Of a stretch of DNA of 52,857 nucleotides, positions 34,882-44,158 are shown piece by piece. Origin of the DNA: Lentisphaerae bacterium ADurb.Bin242 (GTDB lineage Bacteria > Verrucomicrobiota > Lentisphaeria > Victivallales > UBA1829); the NCBI GenBank assembly GCA_002069785.1, contig MWCA01000032.1, positions 1 through 52,857 on the forward strand. Reading direction: 5' to 3'. A model generated the notes under the pieces. It was not told where the DNA came from. It did not search any database and saw only the letters and a program-made list of their open reading frames with translations. The first letter of the stretch is position 1. Each line of letters opens with the position of its first letter. Made by a program: the position numbers and the translations under genes.

Positions 34882-35253
34882 TTAAAGTGTTTTCAGGAAT
34901 TTTTGATAGTCTTCTTCGGTGAGAAGATCTTCGAGTTCGTCCAGGTCAATGTTTTCAAGCTTGCAAATCCATCCTTTTTCTTCCGGAGAATTGGAAACGA
35001 TTCCGGGATCGTCATCCAGATTCCGGTTGACAGCCGTGACCGTGCCGCTGAGCGGGGAATAGACATCGGAGGCGGCCTTGACGGACTCGACGACGCCGAT
35101 GGGATCGCCGACAATCACATCGGCGCCTTCCTTCGGGAGTTCGACATAGGTGATATCGCCGAGTTCCTTGGCGGCATAAGCGGAAATTCCGATTGTTGCC
35201 TCATCGCCTTCAATTTTCGCCCACTCATGGGTCTTCAGATAATATTTGGCCAT
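34882..35253 (-). CDS. gcvH: Glycine cleavage system H protein
   Basis: The 123-residue lipoyl carrier shuttles the aminomethyl group between P, T and L proteins. The lipoylated lysine is K59 in E-S-V-K-A-A-S-D, with the usual L-K-T-H-E-W start and G-W-I-C-K-L near the end. ATG at 35253 is the family start; an upstream in-frame ATG adds 14 unrelated residues. gcvT lies 107 bases upstream and no gcvP is in the window. Confidence 0.96.
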   Translation of the reverse strand: MAKYYLKTHEWAKIEGDEATIGISAYAAKELGDITYVELPKEGADVIVGDPIGVVESVKAASDVYSPLSGTVTAVNRNLDDDPGIVSNSPEEKGWICKLENIDLDELEDLLTEEDYQKFLKTL

Positions 35254-35360
35254 ACTTATGGTCTCCTTGATCCTTGGTAATTGAACAAAACCCATTGTTC
35301 ATTTTGTTGTGTAAAAAAGCACTCCATACGCATTATGTCAAGCGCGGGAATAAAAAAATA

Positions 35361-36461
35361 TCAATTTTTTCTTGCCGAGCCGTTTTTGTAGAACGGGAGA
35401 GGCACATTTTCCGCCTGAATGACAACTCTCTGGAGGTCCAGCGAAAAAGAATTGCTCCGGGCCGCGTCCGCCTCAACATAGGCCATGGCGACGGCGACCC
35501 CGAGGGAAGGGGCGAACGCGCCGGAAGTCACGGCGCCGACTTGCTTCCCGTCCAGAAGAACCGGAGTCCTTTCCCGCGCGGCGCGGCGTCCTTCCAGAAC
35601 AAGCCCCACGAGCTGTTTTTCCGGCGCCCTGCCCCGCAGCGCCCCGGAGCCGGCAAACGTCCGGTCGGAGGAATCGAGTTTGAGCATGCCGCCGAAACCG
35701 GCTTCGACGGGCGTGGTCGTTTCATTCAGTTCATGTCCGTAAAGAGGATATCCCATTTCCAGGCGGAGCGTGTCGCGCGCGCCGAGCCCGGCGGGCTTGA
35801 CCGTGCCGTCCGCCAGAAGTCCGCGCCAGAAGTCCACGGCGCGGGAAGCATCGAAATACAGCTCGAATCCGAGTTCACCGGTGTAACCGGTCCGGCTTAG
35901 AAGGACATCGGCTCCGAACAGTTTCACCGGGGTGAAATGATAATATTTCGGAAGAGTCTCCTGTGGAATCCCGAGACGGCCGAGGACTTCCGCCGAAAGC
36001 GGCCCTTGAAGATCGAGCTTGGCGGTGCGGTCGGATTCATCGGTCAGGACGACCCGGGAGCCGAGGCGTCCGGAGAGAGTCCGGAAGTCCGTCTCGCGGC
36101 GGGACGCGTTGACCACGATGAAGAATTCGTTTTCCGCGATCCGGTAGACGATCAGGTCGTCGATCACCCCGCCTTTTTCGTTCAGCAGAAAATTGTAGCG
36201 GCAGGAACCCGTTTTCTGATCCGCGACGGAGCGGGCCAGCGCACGGTCCAGAAGCTCCGCGCTCCCCTCCCCTTTCAGGCGGAATTCCCCCATGTGGCAA
36301 ATATCGAAAAGCGAGACCGCGTTTCGTGTGTGGTGATGTTCCGCCAGGATTCCTTCCGTATACTGAACCGGCATGTTCCAACCGGCGAACGGAACCATTT
36401 TCGCGCCCAGAGCGACATGTTCGGCGGCGAGCGGGGTTTCCAGAAGCTGTTCTTCCGACAT
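35361..36461 (-). CDS. gcvT: Glycine cleavage system T protein (aminomethyltransferase)
   Basis: The protein is 366 residues and transfers the one-carbon unit from aminomethyl-H protein to tetrahydrofolate, releasing ammonia. Seen are the F-A-G-W-N-M-P-V-Q-Y start, C-H-M-G-E, the folate-binding aspartate region N-A-S-R, S-R-T-G-Y-T-G-E-L-G-F-E, and G-A-R-D-T-L-R-L-E-M-G-Y-P-L-Y-G-H. ATG at 36461 is chosen over a start 20 codons earlier that would run into the preceding gene. It lies 32 bases after that hydrolase gene and shares its direction. Confidence 0.96.
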   Translation of the reverse strand: MSEEQLLETPLAAEHVALGAKMVPFAGWNMPVQYTEGILAEHHHTRNAVSLFDICHMGEFRLKGEGSAELLDRALARSVADQKTGSCRYNFLLNEKGGVIDDLIVYRIAENEFFIVVNASRRETDFRTLSGRLGSRVVLTDESDRTAKLDLQGPLSAEVLGRLGIPQETLPKYYHFTPVKLFGADVLLSRTGYTGELGFELYFDASRAVDFWRGLLADGTVKPAGLGARDTLRLEMGYPLYGHELNETTTPVEAGFGGMLKLDSSDRTFAGSGALRGRAPEKQLVGLVLEGRRAARERTPVLLDGKQVGAVTSGAFAPSLGVAVAMAYVEADAARSNSFSLDLQRVVIQAENVPLPFYKNGSARKN

Positions 36462-36493
36462 AGTGTTTTCTCCGTAGGGGCGGATGGCCCCGG

Positions 36494-37297
36494 TTAAAAT
36501 GTATCCAGCCAGCGGACGCATTCCTCTGCCCAGGGATGCCCCTGGAAAAGACCTGCCCCATGACCGCCGCGCTCATAAATATGCAGCTCGAAACGGACTC
36601 CGTTTTTCCGGAGGGCGTTTGCGAAAAGAAGGCTGTTTTCCACCGGGACCGCAGTGTCTTCCATCGTGTGCCAGAGGAACGACGGGGAGGTTTCGGGCGT
36701 GACGCTGTTTTCCAGGCTGAGCATTGCCGCATCTTCCGGCTTGAAGTCGGGTCCCAGCAGATAATCGAAGGAACCTTTGCTCGAAAAGCGGGGATCGGCG
36801 GTGATGACCGGATAGCAGAGGACCGTCCAGGACGGGCGGGACGAAACGGCGGCAACCTCCCCCTCCCCTTCCCCGGAAAGGCCTTTCCGGAAAAGATTTC
36901 CTGCGGATGCGGCCAGATGCCCGCCCGCGGAAGAACCCATGACGCCGACGCATTCGGGACGGATTCCCAGTTCCGGCGCGAGGCTCCGGACAAAGCGGAC
37001 CGCGCGCGCGGCATCCGAAAGTTCCGCAGGATGATGATAGTGGTTGGAACCCAGGCGGTATTTCACCACAAAACAATGGTAGCCCTGTTCGGCAAAGTAT
37101 TCCGCATAGCCCTTGCCTTCATGCTCCGCCAGATGCGCATACGCTCCGCCTGGATAAATGACAATCGCTTTTCCGCAGGCTTTCCAGACCGGCGGGAAAT
37201 AAGGGGTGATCGTGGGAATGTCGTTTTCCGTGTTTCCCCGGGAAAGAGGAGGAACTCCCGGCCAGAGAGGAATCGTTTTTCTGTTTTCGAATATCAT
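36494..37297 (-). CDS. Alpha/beta hydrolase, tandem copy B
   Basis: The 267-residue esterase/lipase-like protein of the BD-FAE/Aes type has oxyanion motif Y-P-G-G-A-Y, nucleophile in G-S-S-A-G-G-H, a candidate Asp in M-E-D-T-A-V-P-V, and catalytic His in E-R-G-G-H-G. No signal peptide. It is strongly similar to copy A along its whole length (shared S-D-A-A-R-A-V-R-F-V-R-S-L-A-P and P-E-C-V-G-V-M-G-S-S-A-G-G-H), showing a tandem duplication. Such proteins often deacetylate sugars. Confidence 0.88.
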   Translation of the reverse strand: MIFENRKTIPLWPGVPPLSRGNTENDIPTITPYFPPVWKACGKAIVIYPGGAYAHLAEHEGKGYAEYFAEQGYHCFVVKYRLGSNHYHHPAELSDAARAVRFVRSLAPELGIRPECVGVMGSSAGGHLAASAGNLFRKGLSGEGEGEVAAVSSRPSWTVLCYPVITADPRFSSKGSFDYLLGPDFKPEDAAMLSLENSVTPETSPSFLWHTMEDTAVPVENSLLFANALRKNGVRFELHIYERGGHGAGLFQGHPWAEECVRWLDTF

Positions 37298-37319
37298 TTT
37301 TTTCTCCCATGAAATTCCG

Positions 37320-38138
37320 TTAAAAAGTATTCATCCAGCGGATGGCTTCCGCCACCCAGGGATGTCCGTCGTCCAGACCGCCTCCATGTTCGCCGCGTTC
37401 ATACATATGCAGTTCGAAACGGACCTTGTTTTTCCGCAGGGCTTCCGCATACAGGAGACTGTTTTCGACCGGGACCGCGGTATCGCCCAGCCGGTGAAAA
37501 AGGAACGTCGGAGAGGTTTCCGGCGTCACGCTCTTTTCCAAAGAAAGCATCTGTTCGTCCTCCGCGGAGAAATGCGGTCCCAGAAGCGCCTGGCGCGACC
37601 CCTGGTGCGCAAAAGGCGCGTCCAGCGTGATGACCGGATAGCAGAGGACCGAGAAAGAAGGACGCGATGAAAGGGCGGCGATGTTCCCCTCCCCTTCCCC
37701 GGTCCGGGCCAAGTGCGGCACGGTGGCGACGGACGCGGCCAGGTGTCCGCCCGCGGAAGAGCCCATGACGCCGACGCATTCGGGGCGGAACCCCAGTCCC
37801 GGCGCAAGGCTCCGGACAAAGCGGACCGCGCGCGCGGCATCCGAAATCTGGACGGGATGATGATAGCCGTCCGCTCCGCCGAGCCGGTATTTTACAACGA
37901 AACAGAAAAAGCCCTGTTTTGCGAAGAACTCCGCATATCCTTCCCCTTCGTAGGGTGCCAGACCGCCATATCCGCCGCCGGGGAAAATGACGATTGCCCG
38001 ACGATTCATCTTCCACAAGGGCGGAACATACGGGGTGACGGCCGGGAGATCTTTTTCCTCGTTTCCGAGGGAAAAAGGAACCGCTCCCGGCCAGAGGGGA
38101 AGCGGCTTTCGGTCCATCGTGCGAATCATGTTCTGCAA
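37320..38138 (-). CDS. Alpha/beta hydrolase, tandem copy A
   Basis: The protein is 272 residues (starts at the fourth or eighth codon are also possible). It has the same fold and catalytic set as copy B: F-P-G-G-G-Y, G-S-S-A-G-G-H, L-G-D-T-A-V-P-V and E-R-G-E-H-G. It differs from copy B mostly in the 130-190 lid region. It lies 15 bases after the M20 peptidase gene and 22 bases before copy B, so all appear to be one transcript. Confidence 0.88.
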   Translation of the reverse strand: MQNMIRTMDRKPLPLWPGAVPFSLGNEEKDLPAVTPYVPPLWKMNRRAIVIFPGGGYGGLAPYEGEGYAEFFAKQGFFCFVVKYRLGGADGYHHPVQISDAARAVRFVRSLAPGLGFRPECVGVMGSSAGGHLAASVATVPHLARTGEGEGNIAALSSRPSFSVLCYPVITLDAPFAHQGSRQALLGPHFSAEDEQMLSLEKSVTPETSPTFLFHRLGDTAVPVENSLLYAEALRKNKVRFELHMYERGEHGGGLDDGHPWVAEAIRWMNTF

Positions 38139-38153
38139 AATCTCCTGTCTGCG

Positions 38154-39293
38154 TTACCGGCCGCAGTCCGCCGCGATGGAAACCAGGCAGGCGATGGCGG
38201 TGACGATCTGGTTGGGATCGATGTTTTCATTCGGAGAGTGCGCGGTCGAAATCGAGCCGGGCCCGAAAACCACCGTCGGAATATTGAACTCCGCCACGCG
38301 GGCCGCTTCGGTCGCATACAGGACCCCGTGGATGGAACTCCCCGGAAAATGGGCCTTGACCTGCTTCAAAACAGAATGGGACCATGGACTTCCCGCAACC
38401 GTTTCAAACGGAGGGGAATAGAAGGTCGGTCCTTCCATTTTATATTCCGTCCCGCAGCGGTCGTAAACGGCACGCAGTTCTTTGGCGACCTGTTCCGGGG
38501 TTTCGCCGGGAAGCATCCGGCGGTCCAGCATGAACTCGCAGAAATCCGGCACCGAATTGACTTGCGCTCCGCCGCGGATGGTTCCCAGATTCAGGGTCGG
38601 AGGCCCCAGCAGCGGATGTTTGTCCCGCAAAAGAAGCCCGGAGGCGTGCTTTTCCGTGGCGGAAATCAGCGCAGACATCGGATAAATGGCGTTTTTCCCT
38701 TGCGGGACGAGGCTGGAGTGCGCTGCCTCCCCGCGCGTCGAAATTTTGTACCGTACGGCTCCTTTGTGCGCGGTGATCACGTCCAGGGAGGTTCCCTCGA
38801 GAATCACGGCAAAGTCGGGCTTGACATGATCCGGCACCATATAATTGATGCCGGCGTATCCGACCTCCTCGTCGCAGGAACAGAGCAGGTGAAGACGGCA
38901 GGACAGGTTCATGGTTTTGAGGATCGACATCGCCAGAAGAGCCGCGGTCATGGGTCCCTTGTCGTCGACCGTTCCAAGCCCGGCGAGGAACCCGTTTTTT
39001 TCCTTCAATTCAAACGGGCGCTCCATCCCCGGCGACCAGACCGTGTCCGCGTGAACGCTGTAGAGAAGGACCGGCGCATCCTCCCGGTCGGTTCCGAGGG
39101 TGAAAAGCACGCACGGCCGGTCTTTTTCCGCTTCGAAACGGCGGCAGGGAATGTTATGGACATGGCCCCAGTCCATCAGGAAATCCGCAATCCGGGTTTC
39201 TCCGGAAATCGAAGGATCGCTGTTGCATTTCGGATTGACGCTCGGAATCGCGACCAGATCGCGCAGCAGAGAAATGACATGTTCCGTGTTCAT
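38154..39293 (-). CDS. M20-family metallopeptidase (ArgE/DapE/CPG2 type)
   Basis: The protein is 379 residues from ATG at 39293. The zinc site is formed by Y-S-V-H-A-D-T-V-W, V-D-D-K-G (bridging Asp), C-D-E-E-V-G (general base and ligand) and later E-G-T-S and G-P-G-S. It hydrolyses an N-acyl amino acid or small peptide; deacetylase and deacylase activities cannot be separated by sequence here. It heads the closely spaced run of six minus-strand genes ending at 34350 and has its own promoter. Confidence 0.9.
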   Translation of the reverse strand: MNTEHVISLLRDLVAIPSVNPKCNSDPSISGETRIADFLMDWGHVHNIPCRRFEAEKDRPCVLFTLGTDREDAPVLLYSVHADTVWSPGMERPFELKEKNGFLAGLGTVDDKGPMTAALLAMSILKTMNLSCRLHLLCSCDEEVGYAGINYMVPDHVKPDFAVILEGTSLDVITAHKGAVRYKISTRGEAAHSSLVPQGKNAIYPMSALISATEKHASGLLLRDKHPLLGPPTLNLGTIRGGAQVNSVPDFCEFMLDRRMLPGETPEQVAKELRAVYDRCGTEYKMEGPTFYSPPFETVAGSPWSHSVLKQVKAHFPGSSIHGVLYATEAARVAEFNIPTVVFGPGSISTAHSPNENIDPNQIVTAIACLVSIAADCGR

Positions 39294-39341
39294 GGCTGAA
39301 TTTTTCCTTTCCGAACCATCGTTTAAAAAAAGACAGGGGTA

Positions 39342-39369
39342 AATGTATACGTTCCTTTGAAAAAAGCAA
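39342..39369 (-). promoter_or_regulatory. Promoter of the M20-hydrolase-gcvTH operon
   Basis: Minus strand: TTGCTT, 16 bases, TACATT. The -10 end is 48 bases before the ATG at 39293. Confidence 0.45.
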
Positions 39370-39409
39370 GCTTGAAATCGAAGATGCGGAAAAAAAGATA
39401 TGGAAGGAT

Positions 39410-39832
39410 TCACCGGGACAGAATCAGTGTCCTTGTGAAAAAGACTTTGTCGGTTTTATAATGGACCAGCCTCACCGTCCATTCTCCTTTCGGAGTGATT
39501 TCGTCATACAGCACCAGCATCAGGCGTCCGGACGGAGAGGAGATTCCCATCCTGTACAGCGAGCCAAGCACCTCCATACCGAGTTTGGAACAGGGGAAAT
39601 TCTTGTCTTCCACGAATACGAAGGGCCCCCATCCGCTGGTCGCCGTCCGGATGGAGATGGCGGTTGTCATGGCATTGACCGCCTCGGCGTCGGAGAGTTT
39701 CCCCGCCGGATCGTCCCGCGTCGGCTCATACGGCGGTTTCACCGGGACGGGACGATCCTCCCGGAACCAGTGGTTACAGCCGGAAATGCTCAAAAGCACT
39801 GCGGCGGACAGTCCGCATAAAATTTTTCCCAT
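39410..39832 (-). CDS. Lipoprotein of unknown function
   Basis: The protein is 140 residues. The signal peptide ends in a lipobox L-S-I-S-G-C19, so C19 would be lipidated. The mature part is proline-rich at first and then looks like a small beta domain (S-G-R-L-M-L-V-L-Y-D-E, W-T-V-R-L-V-H-Y). No family is recognised. It lies 116 bases upstream of the M20 gene in the same direction, but the promoter between them argues for separate control. Confidence 0.65.
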   Translation of the reverse strand: MGKILCGLSAAVLLSISGCNHWFREDRPVPVKPPYEPTRDDPAGKLSDAEAVNAMTTAISIRTATSGWGPFVFVEDKNFPCSKLGMEVLGSLYRMGISSPSGRLMLVLYDEITPKGEWTVRLVHYKTDKVFFTRTLILSR

Positions 39833-40107
39833 GCGAATGAATTCCTTGTTTTCCGATAAGATATAAAGTAAGATACAGAGTCACGGGAAAAAATCAAACG
39901 GAAGTCCCTTTTTTGCTGTAAAAATTTTCCGTAGACTTCCGCGGTCCGTAAAGTTTCCAGATTTACTCGCCAGCTCCCCGAATTACTGAAAGAAAATAAT
40001 ATTATTTATTCGATAGGTGCTTGAAAAAGGAAACAAACGCAACCATATTATGACGGATATTACAAAAATCGATAGTCCAGGACAGGTCGGCGCAAGGGGA
40101 AAGTTGT

Positions 40108-43100
40108 ATGGGAACTCGGGGTGCCTCCGGAAAGAAAAGGAGATTTTTTTTCCTTCTGGTTTTTCTTTTCTTCCTTTTTCCGCTGCTTTCCCAGACGCCT
40201 CCCTCCCCTGCCCCGGCTGCCAAAAAAATTCTCCTGATCTCTCCTTTCAACCTCTCTTTTGCGCAGTACTACCAGCAGGTCACCAGTTATCTTGACGTTC
40301 TGAGCCATTCGGGCGTATCCTATCTTCTGACTCACATGGAAAACGATACGCTCAACCAGTCGCCGGAAGGGGAAGCCGTCCAGCGGGATTTTGCCGCTCA
40401 CCTGGCGAAGATTCGCGCGGGGGAGTACGACATCATCGTGACGTTCGGGGAAAAAGCCTTCGACTTAATCAGAGAAAATGTCCGTCAGATTCCCCCGAAG
40501 ACCGTCGTCATTTTCTGCGGACAGGAGACCTCCGACAAGAAATCGATTCTTTCCCTGCCCAATACCGTCGGCGTATTCCAGCAGGTCAGTCCGGAAGAAA
40601 ACATCCGGCTGGCGCGCCTCCTCTTTCCGAAAAAGAAAAAACTGCTGCTTCTCACCAACTGGACTCCCGCCGGAAAACGCATCAAGCTTCAAACCGAAAT
40701 CTATCTCCGGCAGAACCCGGGACTGGAACTGCTGTATATCGACAATGCAACCACCTCCACGGAGGCCATGTTCTCCCGGATTGCGGATCTGGGACCGGAC
40801 ACGATGATTCTCTTTTACGGCTGGTACAACCGTCGCGTGATCAACTTCGCCTCCCTGGAATATCTCATGCACCGGCTTGGAAACCGGCCCGATGTACCGG
40901 TGTTCGTCATGTTCGACTCAATGCTGCGCTTCCCCGTGGTCGGCGGGTATGTCGAACAGGGAAAACGCATGGGCATGGAAGCCGCCGAAAAAACTATCCG
41001 CATTCTCCGAGGAGAAAAGATTTCCGACCTGGAAGACAGCCTCATTCCGCAAGCGCTGGTCCTGAACTGGGAAATGCTGAAATATTATCAGGTGGACTCC
41101 TCCCTCGTCCCGAAAAATGCCACGCTGCCTGGAAAACCTGTGAGCTTCTGGGACCGTCACGGGGAAATCCTCATTCCCGCGATGATTTACATGGCTCTTC
41201 TCTCCCTGTTTACAGTGGTTCTGGTGATCGTGGTCTGCCGCTGCCGGAAAATATCCCGCCGGATGAAGGCGATCCTGTCCCATCTTCCGATGCGTCTTGC
41301 GATCGCCGATTCCAAGGGAAAGATTTACTACAACTATTGCGAAGATTACTCCGTGCCCGAATTCAACGGGAGACTCTTTTCCCTTCGCGAATTCCCCGCG
41401 GAACTGTATGAAACCTTCCGGGAAAGCATCCAGCGGGTTTTCCGGACGGGAGCTCCGCTGTCGCTGGAATATGTTTCGGAGAATCGCCGCAGACGTGCCG
41501 ATTTCGTCAAAGTCCCTCCGGAGATTTTCGGGACGGATACGGTGATGTGGGCCTCGATAGACATTGAGGAACTCCACCAGGCCAAGCTCCATATGGAAGA
41601 GCTGATGAAACGCTTCAAACTGACGCTGGATTCAGTCGGCGACGGTGTCATCGCCACGGAGGCGGACGGAACCATCATGCTTGTCAATCCCGTGGCGGAA
41701 TCCATGATCGGCTCTCCCGCCGGAGAATTGATCGGACAGAAAATGGAGCTCGGCATCCGGCTTGTCAATGCCGCGGACGACACCCCGGTTCCGTTTTCCT
41801 GTCCTTCCTCTCCGGTTCCCGCAAGCGCTGAATTCGACATTGTCCTGATCGCCCGGAACGGAACCCGATACCACGTCGAAACGAAGTCCGCCCCGCTCCG
41901 GGAGCCGGACGGAACGGTTTCCGGGGCTGTGACAGTCATCCACGACATTACCGGCGAAAGACAGTTGAACTCCCGGCTCCGCATCTATGCCGAGCAGCAG
42001 AAAATCATCAATTCCATCCTGGAAAAAATCCTGCTGGATATCAATGACGACAATGGAGCCATGCGCCTGGCGCTCCAGACATTCTGCGGGCACCTGAAAG
42101 CGGATCGCTGCTTTCTCCATCAGTTTGATGAAGAACAGAACTGGATTCTTACGCTGCTGGAGTATTCGGAAGGCGAAAAGAAGTTCGTGCCCGTCACGCT
42201 GCGCTCGATCGTATTGCCGGAGGAAGACCGGTGGCTGCGCATGCTGAAGAATCACGAAGCCCTCGTTTTCCCGGACTTCGACGTTCTCCTTCGTGAATCC
42301 AAAGCGAAATTCTTTTATGACAACATTCCGGACAAGAAAACACATTCCCTTTTTGCGGCCGGGATTTTCGACGGCGGCCGTCTGTGGGGCGCTGTCGCCC
42401 TTGTGTTCGAGCGGAAAAATTCACCCCTTTCCGAGCAGGACATGCAGCTCCTGTGGGGCATCGCGCACATGATCGAAATTATTCTGGAAAGAAAGAAACG
42501 GCGCACACAGCTGGAGCGGAGCGAATCGGAAAAACTTCTGATCCTGGACAATATCCGGATTCCGATTTTCTTCTTTGGCGCCGACTTCCATCTGATTTGC
42601 GCCAATCGCGCTGCCGAAAAACTCATGAGTGAATCCCAAGAGGAACTTTCCTGCCGGTGCTGCCTGAAACATCCCTGTGATTCGGATTGCCCGTCGGATT
42701 GTCCCATACGGTTTGCTTTCCAGGATCACAAGATGCACGTCAAGGAATTGAAAATAGCCGAGCGCGAATACCAGCTGTTCGCCAGCCCGATCGTCATTCA
42801 TGAAAAGCTGGAATATGTGCTGGCCAATCTGATTGATGTGACTGACTTCAACACCTCGCAGCATCGTCTGACATCCGCCCTGATGGAAGCGCAGAACGCC
42901 AGCCGGGCGAAGAGCCTGTTCCTGGCGACCGTCAGTCATGAACTCCGGACCCCGCTGAACGCGGTCATCGGGTTCAGCGATCTTCTGAAACAGGGGCCGC
43001 TCCCGGAACAGCAGGAGAAAGAATATCTGAACTCCATTCATGTGGCCGGACACGCCCTTCTCGAACTCATCGATGACATCCTCGATTTTTCACGGATCGA

Positions 43101-44031
43101 AGCCGACCAGGTGGTCCTTTCGCCCCGGGAGACCCATCTTGCCGCCACGGTGGCCGGGCTCCAATCCGTATTCAACCAGAAGGCCGGGGAAAAAGGCATT
43201 TCCCTGACGTTCGAGATCCCGTCCGACATACCTCTGTTGATCATGGACGACTTCAAGTTCCGCCAGATTCTGACGAATCTTATCGGAAATGCGGTCAAGT
43301 TCACAAACAGGGGATACGTCCGGGTTTCGTTTGATTTCCTTGCGGAAACCGTTTCGGAGGGAACTCTCTCCGTGTCCGTCAAAGATACGGGGATCGGGAT
43401 TCGCCGGGATTGCCAGCAGGTCATCTTTGAACCCTTTGTCCAGCAGGATACGGTTCGGGACGCCCATTTTTATAAAGGCAGCGGGCTTGGATTGGCCATT
43501 TCCAGACGTCTTGCCCGGAAAATGGGAGGAGACATTCTTCTGGAAAGCACTCCGGGAGAAGGCAGTGTTTTCACCCTGGTCTTGAAAAATATTCCTTTCC
43601 GGCAGGGAATGCCCGTCACGGAACCTTCCAGAGAGGAAAATGCGCTGGGTTTGTTCCCGGGCGTTAAAGTGCTTCTCGTGGATGACGTCCCGCTCAATCT
43701 TCAAGTTCTGTCGGTCATGCTGAAGAAGCTGGGGATTGAAGCCGTTTCGGCCGATTCCGGCGACGCGGCCCTGAAATGGCTTGAAAACAATGTTCCGGAC
43801 TTCGTTTTGACCGATATGTGGATGCCGGGACTCGACGGAACCGAACTGGCAAAGAGAATCCGTGCCAATCCGGCGTATTCCGGGGTGAAGCTCATCTCCG
43901 TCACCGCGGATGTGATCGCGGAAACCACTTTTGACATGAAAGCATTCAACGATATACTCCTGAAACCCATTACGCTGGACAAGCTTTCCGCACTCTTTGA
44001 AAAATTCCAAAAAGAAAGAGGTGAAAAATGA
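40108..44031 (+). CDS. Hybrid sensor histidine kinase with periplasmic binding domain
   Basis: The protein is 1307 residues. Order: signal anchor (11-28); periplasmic ABC-substrate-binding-like domain (about 38-325, I-L-L-I-S-P-F-N, D-I-I-V-T-F-G); membrane helix 352-377; PAS-like regions at about 385-490 and 505-625; GAF-like region about 645-800; third PAS-like region about 815-915 with an inserted cysteine cluster (849-865); HisKA with H944 in S-H-E-L-R-T-P-L; HATPase with G-N-A-V-K-F-T, D-T-G-I-G-I and G-S-G-L-G-L-A; receiver with phospho-acceptor D1236 in F-V-L-T-D-M-W-M-P-G. There is no output domain, so phosphate must pass to another regulator, not seen nearby. AAGGGGA precedes the start. 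Confidence 0.9.
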   Translation: MGTRGASGKKRRFFFLLVFLFFLFPLLSQTPPSPAPAAKKILLISPFNLSFAQYYQQVTSYLDVLSHSGVSYLLTHMENDTLNQSPEGEAVQRDFAAHLAKIRAGEYDIIVTFGEKAFDLIRENVRQIPPKTVVIFCGQETSDKKSILSLPNTVGVFQQVSPEENIRLARLLFPKKKKLLLLTNWTPAGKRIKLQTEIYLRQNPGLELLYIDNATTSTEAMFSRIADLGPDTMILFYGWYNRRVINFASLEYLMHRLGNRPDVPVFVMFDSMLRFPVVGGYVEQGKRMGMEAAEKTIRILRGEKISDLEDSLIPQALVLNWEMLKYYQVDSSLVPKNATLPGKPVSFWDRHGEILIPAMIYMALLSLFTVVLVIVVCRCRKISRRMKAILSHLPMRLAIADSKGKIYYNYCEDYSVPEFNGRLFSLREFPAELYETFRESIQRVFRTGAPLSLEYVSENRRRRADFVKVPPEIFGTDTVMWASIDIEELHQAKLHMEELMKRFKLTLDSVGDGVIATEADGTIMLVNPVAESMIGSPAGELIGQKMELGIRLVNAADDTPVPFSCPSSPVPASAEFDIVLIARNGTRYHVETKSAPLREPDGTVSGAVTVIHDITGERQLNSRLRIYAEQQKIINSILEKILLDINDDNGAMRLALQTFCGHLKADRCFLHQFDEEQNWILTLLEYSEGEKKFVPVTLRSIVLPEEDRWLRMLKNHEALVFPDFDVLLRESKAKFFYDNIPDKKTHSLFAAGIFDGGRLWGAVALVFERKNSPLSEQDMQLLWGIAHMIEIILERKKRRTQLERSESEKLLILDNIRIPIFFFGADFHLICANRAAEKLMSESQEELSCRCCLKHPCDSDCPSDCPIRFAFQDHKMHVKELKIAEREYQLFASPIVIHEKLEYVLANLIDVTDFNTSQHRLTSALMEAQNASRAKSLFLATVSHELRTPLNAVIGFSDLLKQGPLPEQQEKEYLNSIHVAGHALLELIDDILDFSRIEADQVVLSPRETHLAATVAGLQSVFNQKAGEKGISLTFEIPSDIPLLIMDDFKFRQILTNLIGNAVKFTNRGYVRVSFDFLAETVSEGTLSVSVKDTGIGIRRDCQQVIFEPFVQQDTVRDAHFYKGSGLGLAISRRLARKMGGDILLESTPGEGSVFTLVLKNIPFRQGMPVTEPSREENALGLFPGVKVLLVDDVPLNLQVLSVMLKKLGIEAVSADSGDAALKWLENNVPDFVLTDMWMPGLDGTELAKRIRANPAYSGVKLISVTADVIAETTFDMKAFNDILLKPITLDKLSALFEKFQKERGEK

Positions 44032-44135
44032 GGCCTTGTGAAAAATGGTTTGCCGGCATGCTGTGCACTCTGACGCTTGCTGTTCCCTCCGCCCGGCTTG
44101 ACGCCTGCACTCGGATACGGATCAATGGAAAATGA
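44028..44135 (+). pseudogene. N-terminal stub of a choloylglycine hydrolase-like gene
   Basis: The 35-codon frame overlaps the kinase stop (ATGA). It encodes a signal peptide (M-L-C-T-L-T-L-A-V-P-S-A) then D-A-C-T-R-I-R-I-N-G-K and stop. D-A-C-T-R-I right after a signal peptide is how linear-amide/choloylglycine hydrolases (Ntn family, catalytic Cys exposed on maturation) begin; the remaining 300 or so residues are gone. The tRNA promoter begins 23 bases on. It may be a deletion scar or a chance resemblance. Confidence 0.5.
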
Positions 44136-44158
44136 AGTGATTTTTTTGGAAGAGGAAC

